Source: Thermoplasmata archaeon | GTDB taxonomy: Archaea; Thermoplasmatota; Thermoplasmata; Lutacidiplasmatales; UBA184 | Reading direction: 5' to 3' | DNA length: 58,126 nucleotides | NCBI GenBank assembly: GCA_022750155.1 | Contig: JAKIWG010000014.1 | Coordinates: forward strand, 1 to 58,126 | Shown here: piece by piece, positions 1-8,756 of the stretch | How positions within the stretch are numbered: the first letter of the stretch is position 1 | How the letters are laid out: each line of letters begins with the position of its first letter | Program-made: the position numbers and the translations under genes | The notes under the pieces: generated by a model | What the model was told of the DNA's origin: nothing | What the model saw: only the letters and a program-made list of their open reading frames with translations | Database searches by the model: none

Positions 1-118
1 GGACATCGGAGGCAAGCCCAGTCGTGGACAACGTGTGGTTACCCCCCGCTTCCCGGTGAGGTAACAGCAACTCACAATCTTCGATTCCGCCCGGCGACTT
101 CCAGAATGGGCGCTCGGG

Positions 119-3100
119 TCAGTTTATCGGATGTTGGATGCCGGCTCTCTTCGCCGCTCGTCGTCGCCAAACCATGACTACCGCCACGCCGGCGCCTGCG
201 ACTGCAATCGCCCCGCCGACGAGCGCGAATTGCCACGAGAGGCCCGAGGTATTCGACTGAATCACCGTGAGCTTCACAGCATGGGAGGCGTGTTCCCCAA
301 GCTGGTCGTGAACGGAGACGGTGATGTTGTACTCCCCGGTCTGGCTCGGAACACAGGAAAGCTGCGGGGCGTTGACTGGGACACATCCCGGCGGTAGTCC
401 GGAGTAGAGGTAGGTTAGTGTCCCATATCCCCCGTCCGGCTTCACGAGGAGAGTGAACAGGTGGTGTACCACCGCGACGGCCGGCGCTACCACCGTGAAG
501 TCGAAGATGATGTGAAGGCTGGTCGTGGAAACTACGGAAATCCCGTTCCGATCTGTAGCGTTGACCGAGAGATTGTAGAACCCAGCTTGGGTCGGCAGGC
601 AACCGATGGCGGTGCGATTGATCGACACACATCCCGGGGGAAGGTTCACGTAGACGTAGGAGTACGGCGCGGCTCCCCCGGAGGCGGTGGCGTTTATGAG
701 GATGGTCTCTCCGAGGACCGGGGTCGCATTCGAAACCGTTAGCACCACGGTAAGGGCGGGGTCTACGGCCACGATGAACGATCCGTTCGCCGAGCCGCCC
801 CCTGAGTCATTCACCCATTCCTGTCCGTGGTAGGTTCCTGGAAGTGCGTACGTATGGTTCGGGTCGCTCAGGCTCGCGGAGGAGTTGTCCCCGAACACCC
901 ATGAGTACGCGAACGGTCCGATCCCGCCGGATAGGTTAGAGCTGAGATGAACGGGGGTGCCGGCGTCGGTTGGGTCTGGGATCGCGTACGGATTGACCGC
1001 GAGGGGCGCGACGACCCCCAGGTTCGCAGCTGCCGTCGCGCTGTGACCGACGCTATCATTGAGGAAGACCCGGATCGCGTACTGCCCTGAGACGCCTGGA
1101 GAGCAGGCGAGAGACGAGGTGTTGGAGGTCAGGCAACCCGCGGGGAGGCCGGTGTACGTGTACGTCAGCCCGCCCACCGCTGGGGAGGAACTCACGTCGA
1201 TGCTGGTCACTGAGTTCGTCGGGGACCCGATTTCCACCACCCCAGGACTCACGGTCATGCCCGATATCACGACGAATGAGACGTTCAGCTGCGTGGTCGA
1301 GGTCACCACGTTTCCCGCGCTATCGTTCACCGACACGCCGATTGAGAAGACCCCCGCCTCGTTGGGGGTACAAGTGAGGTTCGATGTATTCAGCGTGGAA
1401 CAGCCGTGGGGGAGGCCAGAGTACCGGTAGCTCAGCGCCCCTACACCCCCAGTCGTGTTCACGCCCAGTTTCGTTGTCGAGTTGATGGCGATTGTGGCGG
1501 GGCTCGCCTTGAATGAGGTGATGACGTACCGGGCGACCGTCAGGTTCGCCGAGGTGGTGGATCCGTGTCCGGCGCTATCGTTCACCCGAACACCCACGAC
1601 GAACTGCCCGGGAGCGGTCGGTGTGCAGGTCAGCAACGTGGCGTTGACACTCGAACAGCCCGATGGTAGTCCGCTGTAGGCGTAGGATAGCGGCCCGATT
1701 CCCCCCGCGGCGCTCGTGTTCAGCTGAGTGCTTTGGCCGAGTGAAATCGTGGCGGGAGTTACTTGGAACCGCGATATCGTGAGGGCGGCCGAGATGGCGA
1801 GCGTCGCGTTCGCAGACGCGTGGCGGCTCCTGTTGTCGCCTACGCCCAGCGTGACGCTGTAGGTTCCCGAGCCACTTGCCGACGTGCAGTTAAGGCGGGT
1901 AACGTTCGAACTTGCACACCCCGGCGGAAGACCGGAGTATGTGTAGGTGTACCATTGGGAGATTCCCGCGGCGGCCGCGTGGAACGATGCCACCCCTCCG
2001 ACCAGGATGCTCGAGGGGATCACAGTCAACGAGGCGGTCAGGTTAATCCCGATTGCCCACGTATCGCCGTAATAGTTCCGGGTCGCATTTGGTGCCCCTC
2101 CGAATAGGACGCCGTAGCCGTCGGTGGTGTCCCAGATGAGGTCCGTCAGAGTGCGGTTGGTGGGGCCTCCTGTAACGTTGATCAGGGTCCAGTTGCTCCC
2201 GACCCATGCCCACATGTCCTTGAGGCCCCCGCTCATCGAGTCGCCGCCGAAAAGGAGGACGTGCCCCAGAACCGGGTCGTAAGAGATTGCGGAAGACTCG
2301 CGGGCGGAGGGGGAAGTCATTGGGGCAATCCTCGTCCAGTTCCCGCCCGTGAACGTCCACGTATCGCCGAGATAGGCCCCCCTGCTCGCGGAGAGGCCTC
2401 CGAACAGGACGACGGACCCACTGTTCGGGTCGTCCGCTATCACCGCGCTTTGCCGGGCGGACGGGTAACGACTCGAGTTGCTGAACGTGTAGCTCGTCCA
2501 GTTCCCCGCCTTGAAGGTCCAGGTGTCCGCGAGGTCGGCAAAATTATTCGTTGAATATCCCCCGAAAAGGACAACGCATGCATCGTGCTGGTCGTAGGTC
2601 ATGCTAGCGGCCTCCCGGGCACGGGGAGAGACACCGGGCGAGAGTTGGGTCCAGACTCCCGCGTGAAACTTCCAAGTGTCGTTGACCGCGTTGTACCCCA
2701 CCCCGCCACCGAACAGGACGACGTACTGATCGGCGGCGTCGTAGGCCATCATCAGGTAGGTGCGGTTCGCGGGCTCGGGGATGAGCAGGCGGGTCCAGAC
2801 GCCGTGCGAGAACGTCCAAGTTTCGCCGTTGAAGCCAGAGGAGGCGCAACCGGAGAAAAGGACGACGTAGTGGTCGGCGGCGTCGTAGGCCATTCCGTAA
2901 CAGGCGCGGGCGTTCGGGGCACTATCACTGAGAGTGGTGATGTTGAGCCACGGTCCCGGGTCGAGGAGACGAGGGGAGAGACCGGGGGAGAGGGCGCAAT
3001 GGGAGATACTCGAGGAGCGTGAGATCAGGCAAGGAGGAGCCTGCGGGGAGCCGCCAGGCCCAGCCCCCCGCGCTAAGGAGGCCCATGCGGCTGTGGTCTG

Positions 3101-3295
3101 CTCGGCGGGATAGGTGAGCTCGGAGGTGAACGGTGACCTGGAGGGGTGCGAGAACGGGCGGGGGGCGGGGTAGATCTGGACAGTGTAGCAGGCGAGGAGC
3201 AGGCCCACGACGGCGAGGGCGAAGCAAACCGGTCGACTGGAGACGCGGTCCCCAGTTGAAGTGGCGCCCTCATGTTTCATGGGACCCCCGTGCAA
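119..3295 (-). CDS. Secreted, membrane-anchored Kelch and Ig/PKD-repeat protein
   Basis: A 1,058-residue predicted surface protein. A hydrophobic signal segment lies at about residues 21-43. Six Kelch-type repeats follow (about 125-415), each with a YD...VVLFGG core followed by DTWTF-like strands, which would form a beta-propeller. Seven Ig/PKD-like modules (about 420-1010) come next; six share a SGLPxGC...L.C.P..G.Y..V.VNDS pattern with a cysteine pair per module, and one is a classical PKD unit (WVFGDNSS...HTYALPGTY). A single helix (about 1023-1043) and a basic tail anchor the C terminus. Many N-x-S/T sequons suggest glycosylation. A second ATG at 3280 (MKHEG...) is an equally good start. 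Function is probably adhesion or cell-surface binding; the ligand is unknown. Confidence 0.88.
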   Translation of the reverse strand: MHGGPMKHEGATSTGDRVSSRPVCFALAVVGLLLACYTVQIYPAPRPFSHPSRSPFTSELTYPAEQTTAAWASLARGAGPGGSPQAPPCLISRSSSISHCALSPGLSPRLLDPGPWLNITTLSDSAPNARACYGMAYDAADHYVVLFSGCASSGFNGETWTFSHGVWTRLLIPEPANRTYLMMAYDAADQYVVLFGGGVGYNAVNDTWKFHAGVWTQLSPGVSPRAREAASMTYDQHDACVVLFGGYSTNNFADLADTWTFKAGNWTSYTFSNSSRYPSARQSAVIADDPNSGSVVLFGGLSASRGAYLGDTWTFTGGNWTRIAPMTSPSARESSAISYDPVLGHVLLFGGDSMSGGLKDMWAWVGSNWTLINVTGGPTNRTLTDLIWDTTDGYGVLFGGAPNATRNYYGDTWAIGINLTASLTVIPSSILVGGVASFHAAAAGISQWYTYTYSGLPPGCASSNVTRLNCTSASGSGTYSVTLGVGDNRSRHASANATLAISAALTISRFQVTPATISLGQSTQLNTSAAGGIGPLSYAYSGLPSGCSSVNATLLTCTPTAPGQFVVGVRVNDSAGHGSTTSANLTVARYVITSFKASPATIAINSTTKLGVNTTGGVGALSYRYSGLPHGCSTLNTSNLTCTPNEAGVFSIGVSVNDSAGNVVTSTTQLNVSFVVISGMTVSPGVVEIGSPTNSVTSIDVSSSPAVGGLTYTYTGLPAGCLTSNTSSLACSPGVSGQYAIRVFLNDSVGHSATAAANLGVVAPLAVNPYAIPDPTDAGTPVHLSSNLSGGIGPFAYSWVFGDNSSASLSDPNHTYALPGTYHGQEWVNDSGGGSANGSFIVAVDPALTVVLTVSNATPVLGETILINATASGGAAPYSYVYVNLPPGCVSINRTAIGCLPTQAGFYNLSVNATDRNGISVVSTTSLHIIFDFTVVAPAVAVVHHLFTLLVKPDGGYGTLTYLYSGLPPGCVPVNAPQLSCVPSQTGEYNITVSVHDQLGEHASHAVKLTVIQSNTSGLSWQFALVGGAIAVAGAGVAVVMVWRRRAAKRAGIQHPIN

Positions 3296-3674
3296 AGTCC
3301 CCGGAACGGATGAGTTGTCGCAATGGTCCCCGCGGGCTCTTCATAGGGTTCGGCCACTTGGCGTACCTGGAACTGTCCCCTTCCTGACCCCCCAGCTGTT
3401 CACGCCATCTCCTCCCCCGAGAGGCGTTGAGACATTGGCGCGCCCACGACTTTCAGGAGACGGCCCAAGCATCAGTCCGGTCCGCGACATCGCCCTCTGG
3501 AAATCCACACGATTGCCACGCTTTAGAGAGCCCGAGGGTCTAGAACCCTTTTCCGCGGGGAGGGGTATCCCTCGCTACGCCGGCTAGGACCGATGGCCCG
3601 AATCCTCGCTGCAAGGAACGTCCCTGACTGGGGTCCGACGGATCAGTGTTAACCCGGACAGGCCGAATCAACGG
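3296..3674. other. Divergent intergenic region
   Basis: About 380 bases between the Kelch protein and a small membrane protein transcribed the other way. It contains a weak minus-strand TATA-like box near 3344 (CCTATGAAG) suitable for the Kelch gene, and the plus-strand box at 3647-3653. I see no convincing gene or structured RNA in the rest. Confidence 0.5.
3647..3653 (+). promoter_or_regulatory. TATA-like box for the 3675 gene
   Basis: TGTTAAC centred 25 nt before the ATG, the spacing expected for a leaderless archaeal transcript. There is no Shine-Dalgarno-like element between box and start. Confidence 0.5.
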
Positions 3675-4307
3675 ATGAACGGACTTGGGGCGGAGGGGTC
3701 CGATGCGGGGAATCCGTCGGCCTTGCCGATCGCCAAGACGTCCGGACGAAACCAGGTCACGACCCGGTGGGTAATCGTAGGGCTCGGAGTATTCTGGGGC
3801 GGGCTCCTCTTCGAGACATTGTTGTTCCTTGTTCTCGTGCCAAGCAGCCGGGCGGGTGCAATTCCCTTCATATTCGTCTCGTCCTTAGCCTTCATCACGG
3901 GCTTTTGCTATTGGGCGGTCACTTGGGGTTGGTTCGCTCCGGGACCCATCAATGTGATCGAGGACGGAACGGCCTTCCGATTCTTCTACGCCGATGGGCA
4001 CGAAGTCGCGTGGGAATGGAGGTCGCCCAAATTCAGCGTGAAGTTTACCGACTCGATGGGCCGATGGGAGTGGCCGAAGCCAGAGTTATCCCACAGATAC
4101 TTACTGGACCCACCGAGGGGAGGGGTAGTCGTGGTGAGCGAGGCGCTGTTCGAATCATCGCTCCGAAGGGCGCGGGCGGAGGGCCATCGCGTCCGCATCG
4201 TTGTCTTGAGCACCGGTCCTAATGGGGTCAGGACTGAATATCGAATCTGCGCGAGAAATTCCTTTCCTAGGCTCGCGGTGAGCCCACGCAGCCCCCTCTC
4301 TCAGTAG
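3675..4307 (+). CDS. Two-helix membrane protein, paralog of the next gene
   Basis: A 210-residue protein of unknown function. Two hydrophobic helices (about residues 32-54 and 62-87) are followed by a soluble domain of about 120 residues that starts with a beta-rich stretch (INVIEDGTAFRF..DGHEVAWEW) and ends with a helix plus strand (RRARAEGHRV...EYRICAR). The next gene has the same layout and a matching end (SARAEGLAV...QYRIRG), so the two look like a diverged tandem duplication. The soluble part resembles membrane-tethered PH-like domains (DUF-type 'YcxB/bPH' proteins) in layout only; that is a guess. ATG start is supported by the upstream TATA-like box. Confidence 0.7.
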   Translation: MNGLGAEGSDAGNPSALPIAKTSGRNQVTTRWVIVGLGVFWGGLLFETLLFLVLVPSSRAGAIPFIFVSSLAFITGFCYWAVTWGWFAPGPINVIEDGTAFRFFYADGHEVAWEWRSPKFSVKFTDSMGRWEWPKPELSHRYLLDPPRGGVVVVSEALFESSLRRARAEGHRVRIVVLSTGPNGVRTEYRICARNSFPRLAVSPRSPLSQ

Positions 4308-4446
4308 CCGCCTCCAGGGTCATCATCGAGCGGAATCGGGGTCGACTCGTCCATAGCTACCGCCAGGTGGGGGCAAAGGTTGGTTTGAGTCGTACGCGAC
4401 GAGAGGGCATCTTTACCTCGAATGAACCCTCTGTCTCTCGATAAGC

Positions 4447-5022
4447 GTGTTCGGGAGCGAGCCTCTACCGCCGAACCTCCTCCGGTTTGACCTCACGCCC
4501 TTGGCCGACCCCATCTATACGAGCTCAAGTAGGGTTAGGTGGGCGTTTCGGTTCATCACGGCGGTCGTCCTGCTCGTCTTTGCAATCGAGTTGACGCGGC
4601 TGTTCATCGGACAGGTCAGCCTCGACTTTATCGCCCCCGGGTTGGCATTCTCCTCCCTCCTCCTCGCAATAGTTCTCGCCGTGGATTTCGGGCTCCGCTA
4701 CCCCCCGGTCGAGGTCGAAGTCGACGATCGGTCGGTCCGGCTTCGTTTCGATGGTGGGAGTGTCAAGCGATTCGCGCTGACCAACCCGAGCGTATCACTG
4801 ACGCTTCGCGAGTATCCGGATTTCACGAGGAACACGGTCCTGCTCCCATATCGGCACGAGATTCGGCTCTCCGTGTTGATGGGCGCGCCGATTCCTCCTG
4901 CTGCCTTCGATCGTGTCATGGAGTCGGCGAGGGCAGAAGGACTCGCGGTGACGAAATCGTCCTGGAGCGCGCAGTGGGGTGGCGCCCCATTCGTCCAGTA
5001 CCGGATTCGCGGCTCGAAATAG
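4447..5022 (+). CDS. Two-helix membrane protein, paralog of the previous gene
   Basis: 191 residues from a GTG start. Two hydrophobic helices (about residues 30-52 and 58-80) precede a soluble domain with alternating strands (VEVEVDDRSVRLRFDGG, then a strand pair) and a final helix (DRVMESARAEGLAV) followed by a short strand. The order of elements and the ARAEG-helix match the gene at 3675, so this is probably a tandem paralog. A TATA-like box (CATCTTTACC) lies about 34 nt upstream, which would leave a very short leader. Function unknown; location is the cytoplasmic membrane. Confidence 0.68.
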   Translation: MFGSEPLPPNLLRFDLTPLADPIYTSSSRVRWAFRFITAVVLLVFAIELTRLFIGQVSLDFIAPGLAFSSLLLAIVLAVDFGLRYPPVEVEVDDRSVRLRFDGGSVKRFALTNPSVSLTLREYPDFTRNTVLLPYRHEIRLSVLMGAPIPPAAFDRVMESARAEGLAVTKSSWSAQWGGAPFVQYRIRGSK

Positions 5023-5488
5023 CCTCCTGATGCGCACCCTTAAGGAAAGCCGGAACGCGGGCTCACGATCCTCAAGGCAAGGGCGGGCGACCGCGTCGCT
5101 GGGGGAATCCCTCTCCAAGATTTCAATCGGAAGGTGGTTCAAGCCCGACTCGGACAGCCAGTGGGACCTCCAGGGTACCTGAGAGTCGGCCGACCCGAAG
5201 ACCTCGTCTCGGACGAGCATCGGAGTCTGCTGACGATTTGGGAGCTACCGCTCGCCCGACGAGCGCTTGGTAACAAACCGAGCAAGTGGTCGAGCGTCGG
5301 GAGGATCGATCCGGGGCGGCTAGCCCCGCGACTCTAGCCGTGATGCGTGCCAATCGGGTCAGAGCATGGGCTGAGGAGGCCGCACTGGGCGAGACATTCG
5401 TGCCCGCTTTGGGAGCGCACGGACGATCCCCCTCGGCGCGTGTACACCACACCGGTCATCAATCCCCCGACCACGGATGCGCTATGGT
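5023..5488. other. Intergenic region without recognisable gene
   Basis: About 470 bases between the end of the membrane-protein pair and the convergent zinc-ribbon protein. Reading frames here are short, lack typical residue composition and have no family resemblance. No hairpin plus T-run, tRNA-like fold or repeat was recognised. Confidence 0.4.
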
Positions 5489-6553
5489 CTAGGTGATCGC
5501 GACGGCGGCGCCGCAATACTCGCATTGCACCGAGGTCTGCCCTTGGTAGATCTCGCCGCTGTGGGGAGCACCGCAGGCGGGGCATCGGGCGAGCTTGATC
5601 GTGGGCGCCACCGGGTTGGTCACTCCGTGGGTGGCCGCGATGTCTCGGTCGGCCTCACCCCCGGTAATGTACCGGAAGAACCGGGTGGTCACATCGGCCT
5701 CCCAGCGCTTCACATCAAAGGAGCTGACGGGAAGCCCGACCTCCGGCTTGAACTCCACGAACACGCCGATCCCGGCAAGGAGGCCCACCCGCCCCTTGGA
5801 GATCTGGTGGACCGCCCCGACGGGGCGCTCGATCATCACCACCCGTTCGATCCGCTTCTTGGTGACGATAAACAGATGCTTCTCGAGGACGACCTCCTTT
5901 TGCCCTTCGAAGACGAACCGGTGATTGGTGAAATACAGCGTGCCGTGGCTTTTCTCCCCTTCCATCACCTTTCCTTCGATGGCCAGGACCGGGCTTTCCT
6001 GCTGCTGAAGGGGGAACGAAGCCTGTCCGAACAACTCGACGGTCGTTTCGGCCACCTTGAGGTCCCGGTCGACCGCTCCCAGGGCGGTGTTCAGGTCCCG
6101 GACCGGCGCGGTGGCTTGGGCAGCCTCCCGCGAGGCGTTCATCTTGAGGGACTCGGAGGTCGACGAGAGCCGGGCGGCCAGCCCCTCCGCGGCGGGGAAA
6201 TTGTCCATGTCGATCAGCTCCCGGAGGGTCCGCGCCTCGCCCTGGGCAGTGTTGATTTGGCCGTTCAACGGCACGGCGGTGTTCGCGAGGGACTGGCGAA
6301 CGCCGGAGCCCACCTCGGCCCACTTATCCGAGAGTAACTTGACCGTCTTATCGAGATGACCCATGGCCGCGTAGCCACGCCCTCGAATCGTGGAGAGCCG
6401 TCCGGCCAGCCCCCCGATCGCCGCGTCCAGCGAGTTCAGCGCGCTCTGGGCCTCGTTGAGCAGCCGTGACGCCTCCGAGAGATTCGATTCGATCGAGTTG
6501 AGCCGCGAGTACAGGCCGTCTTTGACCGGGTTGGACTGAGGTGGAGTGGCCAT
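5489..6553 (-). CDS. Coiled-coil, PH/GRAM-like and zinc-ribbon protein
   Basis: A 354-residue soluble protein. Residues about 8-190 are a long helical, coiled-coil region (NSIESNLSEASRLLNEAQSALNSLDAAI and onwards, no membrane segment). A central domain (about 195-310) carries HGTLYFTNHRFVFEG, the signature strand pair of GRAM/bacterial-PH domains. The C terminus is a zinc ribbon, CPACG...CEYCG, with four cysteines. The ATG at 6553 was preferred to an upstream in-frame start because the preceding 39 residues look non-coding and a TATA-like box (CTCTATTACC, about 34 nt upstream) lies inside them. It may be a membrane-surface or stress-associated scaffold; the exact role is unknown. Confidence 0.82.
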   Translation of the reverse strand: MATPPQSNPVKDGLYSRLNSIESNLSEASRLLNEAQSALNSLDAAIGGLAGRLSTIRGRGYAAMGHLDKTVKLLSDKWAEVGSGVRQSLANTAVPLNGQINTAQGEARTLRELIDMDNFPAAEGLAARLSSTSESLKMNASREAAQATAPVRDLNTALGAVDRDLKVAETTVELFGQASFPLQQQESPVLAIEGKVMEGEKSHGTLYFTNHRFVFEGQKEVVLEKHLFIVTKKRIERVVMIERPVGAVHQISKGRVGLLAGIGVFVEFKPEVGLPVSSFDVKRWEADVTTRFFRYITGGEADRDIAATHGVTNPVAPTIKLARCPACGAPHSGEIYQGQTSVQCEYCGAAVAIT

Positions 6554-6941
6554 GGTTTCGCCACGATTCTGGCGCGAACCGGGTAATAGAGGTGCGCTCG
6601 GCGAGGCAAGCCTGCACCTGGAGAAACCCCGTTCGCTTATCCGGGTCCGACTCCGTCGCAGCAGAACCATGGGGTCGGTACTGCGGGCGGATTCGTTTTG
6701 GCCCGGATCCCCCCTCTAGGGCACGGAACACGGGATCACGTTGATTCCGTCCTCGCGGACAGCCCGCCGGGAGCGGGCTTCCCGAGCTGTGGGGGTGGAC
6801 CATATCCTACCTGGTTCCGCGGATGCTCGCCTCGTCGGCGCGGACTGCCGAACGGGGGTAGTCCAGTCATCTCAGAAGCGCGGGATAACCGCGGAATAAG
6901 CCCAACTCGAGTTTATCCGCCATGCAGCGGTCGGGGTTCGT
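6554..6941. other. Divergent intergenic region
   Basis: About 390 bases holding the minus-strand promoter for the zinc-ribbon protein (near 6587) and the plus-strand TATA-like box at 6911-6918. The central part (6600-6900) shows no coding signature or RNA fold that I can support. Confidence 0.45.
6911..6918 (+). promoter_or_regulatory. TATA-like box for the 6942 secreted protein
   Basis: GTTTATCC centred about 27 nt before the ATG at 6942, in keeping with a leaderless transcript, and it supports that start over shorter alternatives. Confidence 0.6.
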
Positions 6942-7898
6942 ATGGGACGAGCTTCGGAGTCGATCCGGGTCGGGCCGCCTCCCGCGCGTCAGGCGAACCA
7001 TTCGTACCGGACTGCGGAGAGAATCTGCAGACCCGTTTGGGTCACGGGATTGATCAGCAGCGTGACTCTCCTCATGATCCTGTCATCGGCGGCTGGCTCG
7101 ACGTCCGTACCTCAGACCCAAAGGGTCCTGAAGGCCCCATTTGCCGGATCCGTGGCCGTTTCCCACCAATTCTGCAGCGGCTCCCCTTGCTTGCCCGGAA
7201 CACATGGGCATAACGGGTGCCAGCGTGCCTCGATTGTCGCCCCGCCCCACTTCAGCCTTCGCAAGGGTATCGGGGGGCTCGACCTGACCACTTCGGCGAC
7301 CGGGTGTCGCGGATCTTCCACCGGGAACACCTCGGCCTCTCAATTCATGGAGGTCTTCGGAGAGTTCAACCCGACGCTCAACCTCTCGTTCCATCGAGGG
7401 ACCCCCACCGTCTACGCCAACATCACCTACGCGGAGTCCGCCCGCTTTTCCTTCTCGTGGGGGAACTGCACCCTCATCGGGCACCCCGCGGGGGCATACT
7501 GCAATCGGGGTCTGAACGTGATGGTGTCGGGCTACGCGCTCGTTCGGGACGTCTCGTCCGGAACCAGCTACTTCTCCTCGACGTGGTTTTCGTATTGGCA
7601 AGCGGCCGCCTTCGACGATCTCACCTGCACCAGCTCGAGCGGATGCTCTACCAGCGCTTATCCGGCAAACGGGTCCGGGTTGGCCACCTCCCATGTCGGG
7701 TCGTTCTCCTGGACGTTCCCGTTCCTTACGGGCATGACGAAGGGTGACACGTACGAACTGGCTATCTACGTCGATGCCGCCCTGACGGTCCAGTACCTCG
7801 TCTCGAACGAGAAGCTTACCGGGTTCTCCGGCGTCGCTTCGTTGAACCTCGCCTCGGGGGGCAACGGGGTGGTCCTGACCTCTGTCGTCGAAACGTAG
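6942..7898 (+). CDS. Secreted protein, distant member of the tandem family at 18-22 kb
   Basis: 318 residues. A long polar N-region is followed by a hydrophobic signal (VTGLISSVTLLMILSSAAG, about residues 34-52). The mature part is rich in Ser, Thr, Gly and aromatic residues, with several cysteine pairs and N-x-S/T sequons. No C-terminal anchor is present. The end (ASLNLASGGNGVVLTSVVE) has the same form as the ends of the three tandem proteins further right (ATLNAATLGNGATLNSISI), and the signal region ending in AG and the pattern of a late aromatic strand also agree, so I infer a diverged paralog. Probably exported to the surface or medium. Function unknown. Confidence 0.75.
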   Translation: MGRASESIRVGPPPARQANHSYRTAERICRPVWVTGLISSVTLLMILSSAAGSTSVPQTQRVLKAPFAGSVAVSHQFCSGSPCLPGTHGHNGCQRASIVAPPHFSLRKGIGGLDLTTSATGCRGSSTGNTSASQFMEVFGEFNPTLNLSFHRGTPTVYANITYAESARFSFSWGNCTLIGHPAGAYCNRGLNVMVSGYALVRDVSSGTSYFSSTWFSYWQAAAFDDLTCTSSSGCSTSAYPANGSGLATSHVGSFSWTFPFLTGMTKGDTYELAIYVDAALTVQYLVSNEKLTGFSGVASLNLASGGNGVVLTSVVET

Positions 7899-8170
7899 GG
7901 GGGTGCACGCGCCCCGTAGACCTTCGACTCTCGGTCGATCCCCCGGCCCCTCCGGGTGCGGCGCCCGGAGCAACCTAGATCCGACATATGGGTTGTGCGA
8001 AAAATCAGGAAACCTAGAGCGTCTCCCGGTGTCGGGGAGTCCGCTCCGAATTCGCGAAATCTCAGGTCACGCCCCTCGTGTCGCACGGGCCACGGGACCC
8101 GGGGCTGGAGTCGTTCGCCAAACCTGCCGTGACGGCTCGCCCGGTGGAGTGTACCCCGGGTGTGGGCACC

Positions 8171-8203
8171 TACTGACGGTTAACGAATTACCTTTATCGT
8201 CTC
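8171..8203 (+). repeat. Left terminal inverted repeat of the IS630-type element
   Basis: Begins TACTGACGGTTAACGAATTA. It pairs with the reverse complement of 9683-9715 at 25 of 33 positions, and with 21 matches in the outer 26. The inner part contains the transposase TATA-like box. Confidence 0.75.
8191..8198 (+). promoter_or_regulatory. TATA-like box of the transposase inside the left repeat
   Basis: CCTTTATC centred about 28 nt before the ATG at 8223, so the transposase message would be leaderless. Two of the bases that differ between the repeats fall here, as if the left copy kept promoter function. Confidence 0.5.
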
Positions 8204-8222
8204 ACGGGACCTGCCTCTCGAC

Positions 8223-8756
8223 ATGGGACGGTGGGCCCAACGACACCGCGACGCCGGGATGCTCGAGGAACGTCGACTGCGAGGCCTCCGATTACTTCGG
8301 GGTGGGGTGAGTCCGGCCGAAGTCGCTCACCGACTCGGTGTCACTCCCCAAGCCGTCCACTACTGGCAAACTCGCCTGTCCGAGGGAGGTGCCTCGGCCT
8401 TGAGGGCTCAACCCCGGTCGGGCAGGCCTTCGCGCCTCCGACCCGATCAGATCGCGGCCCTTCCTGAACTCTTGGCGAAGGGAGCCTTGGCCCGAGGGTT
8501 CGAGACCGATCTCTGGACCACCGAGCGGATCGCCGACGTTCTCGCCCGCGAGTGGGGCATACACTACACCAACGTCGGCGTCTGGAAGCTCCTCAAGGCT
8601 CACGGATTCTCTTGGCAGCGCCCGCGGCGCCAGGCGCGGGAGAAGGATCTCCGTGCGGTGAAGAATTGGAAACGTCACACTTGGCGGCGGTTTGAAAGAA
8701 AGCCAAGCGGAAGCGGGCCGTCCTTCTCTTCCTCGACGAAAGCGGATTCTCTCTGA
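8223..8756 (+). CDS. IS630 transposase, N-terminal frame
   Basis: The first frame of the transposase (177 codons). It holds a helix-turn-helix (GVSPAEVAHRLGVTPQAVHYWQ, about residues 28-48, shown by the AEVAHRLGV and VHYWQ parts), an RSGRP linker and a second winged-helix region ending GIHYTNVGVWKLLKAHGFS, all typical of IS630 DNA-binding domains. The frame runs into a stop at 8754-8756 before any catalytic residue. The DDE domain continues in the -1 frame from about 8696. An A-AAG tetramer at 8699-8702, in phase and just after the upstream stop of the -1 frame, is a good slippage site: the fused product would read ERKAKRKRAVLLFLDESGF across the joint. Confidence 0.85.
   Translation: MGRWAQRHRDAGMLEERRLRGLRLLRGGVSPAEVAHRLGVTPQAVHYWQTRLSEGGASALRAQPRSGRPSRLRPDQIAALPELLAKGALARGFETDLWTTERIADVLAREWGIHYTNVGVWKLLKAHGFSWQRPRRQAREKDLRAVKNWKRHTWRRFERKPSGSGPSFSSSTKADSL

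Noticed and set aside
7950-7970. Small hairpin CTCCGGG/CCCGGAG after the 6942 gene
   Set aside because: A 7-bp GC stem without T-run is expected by chance in DNA of this composition.
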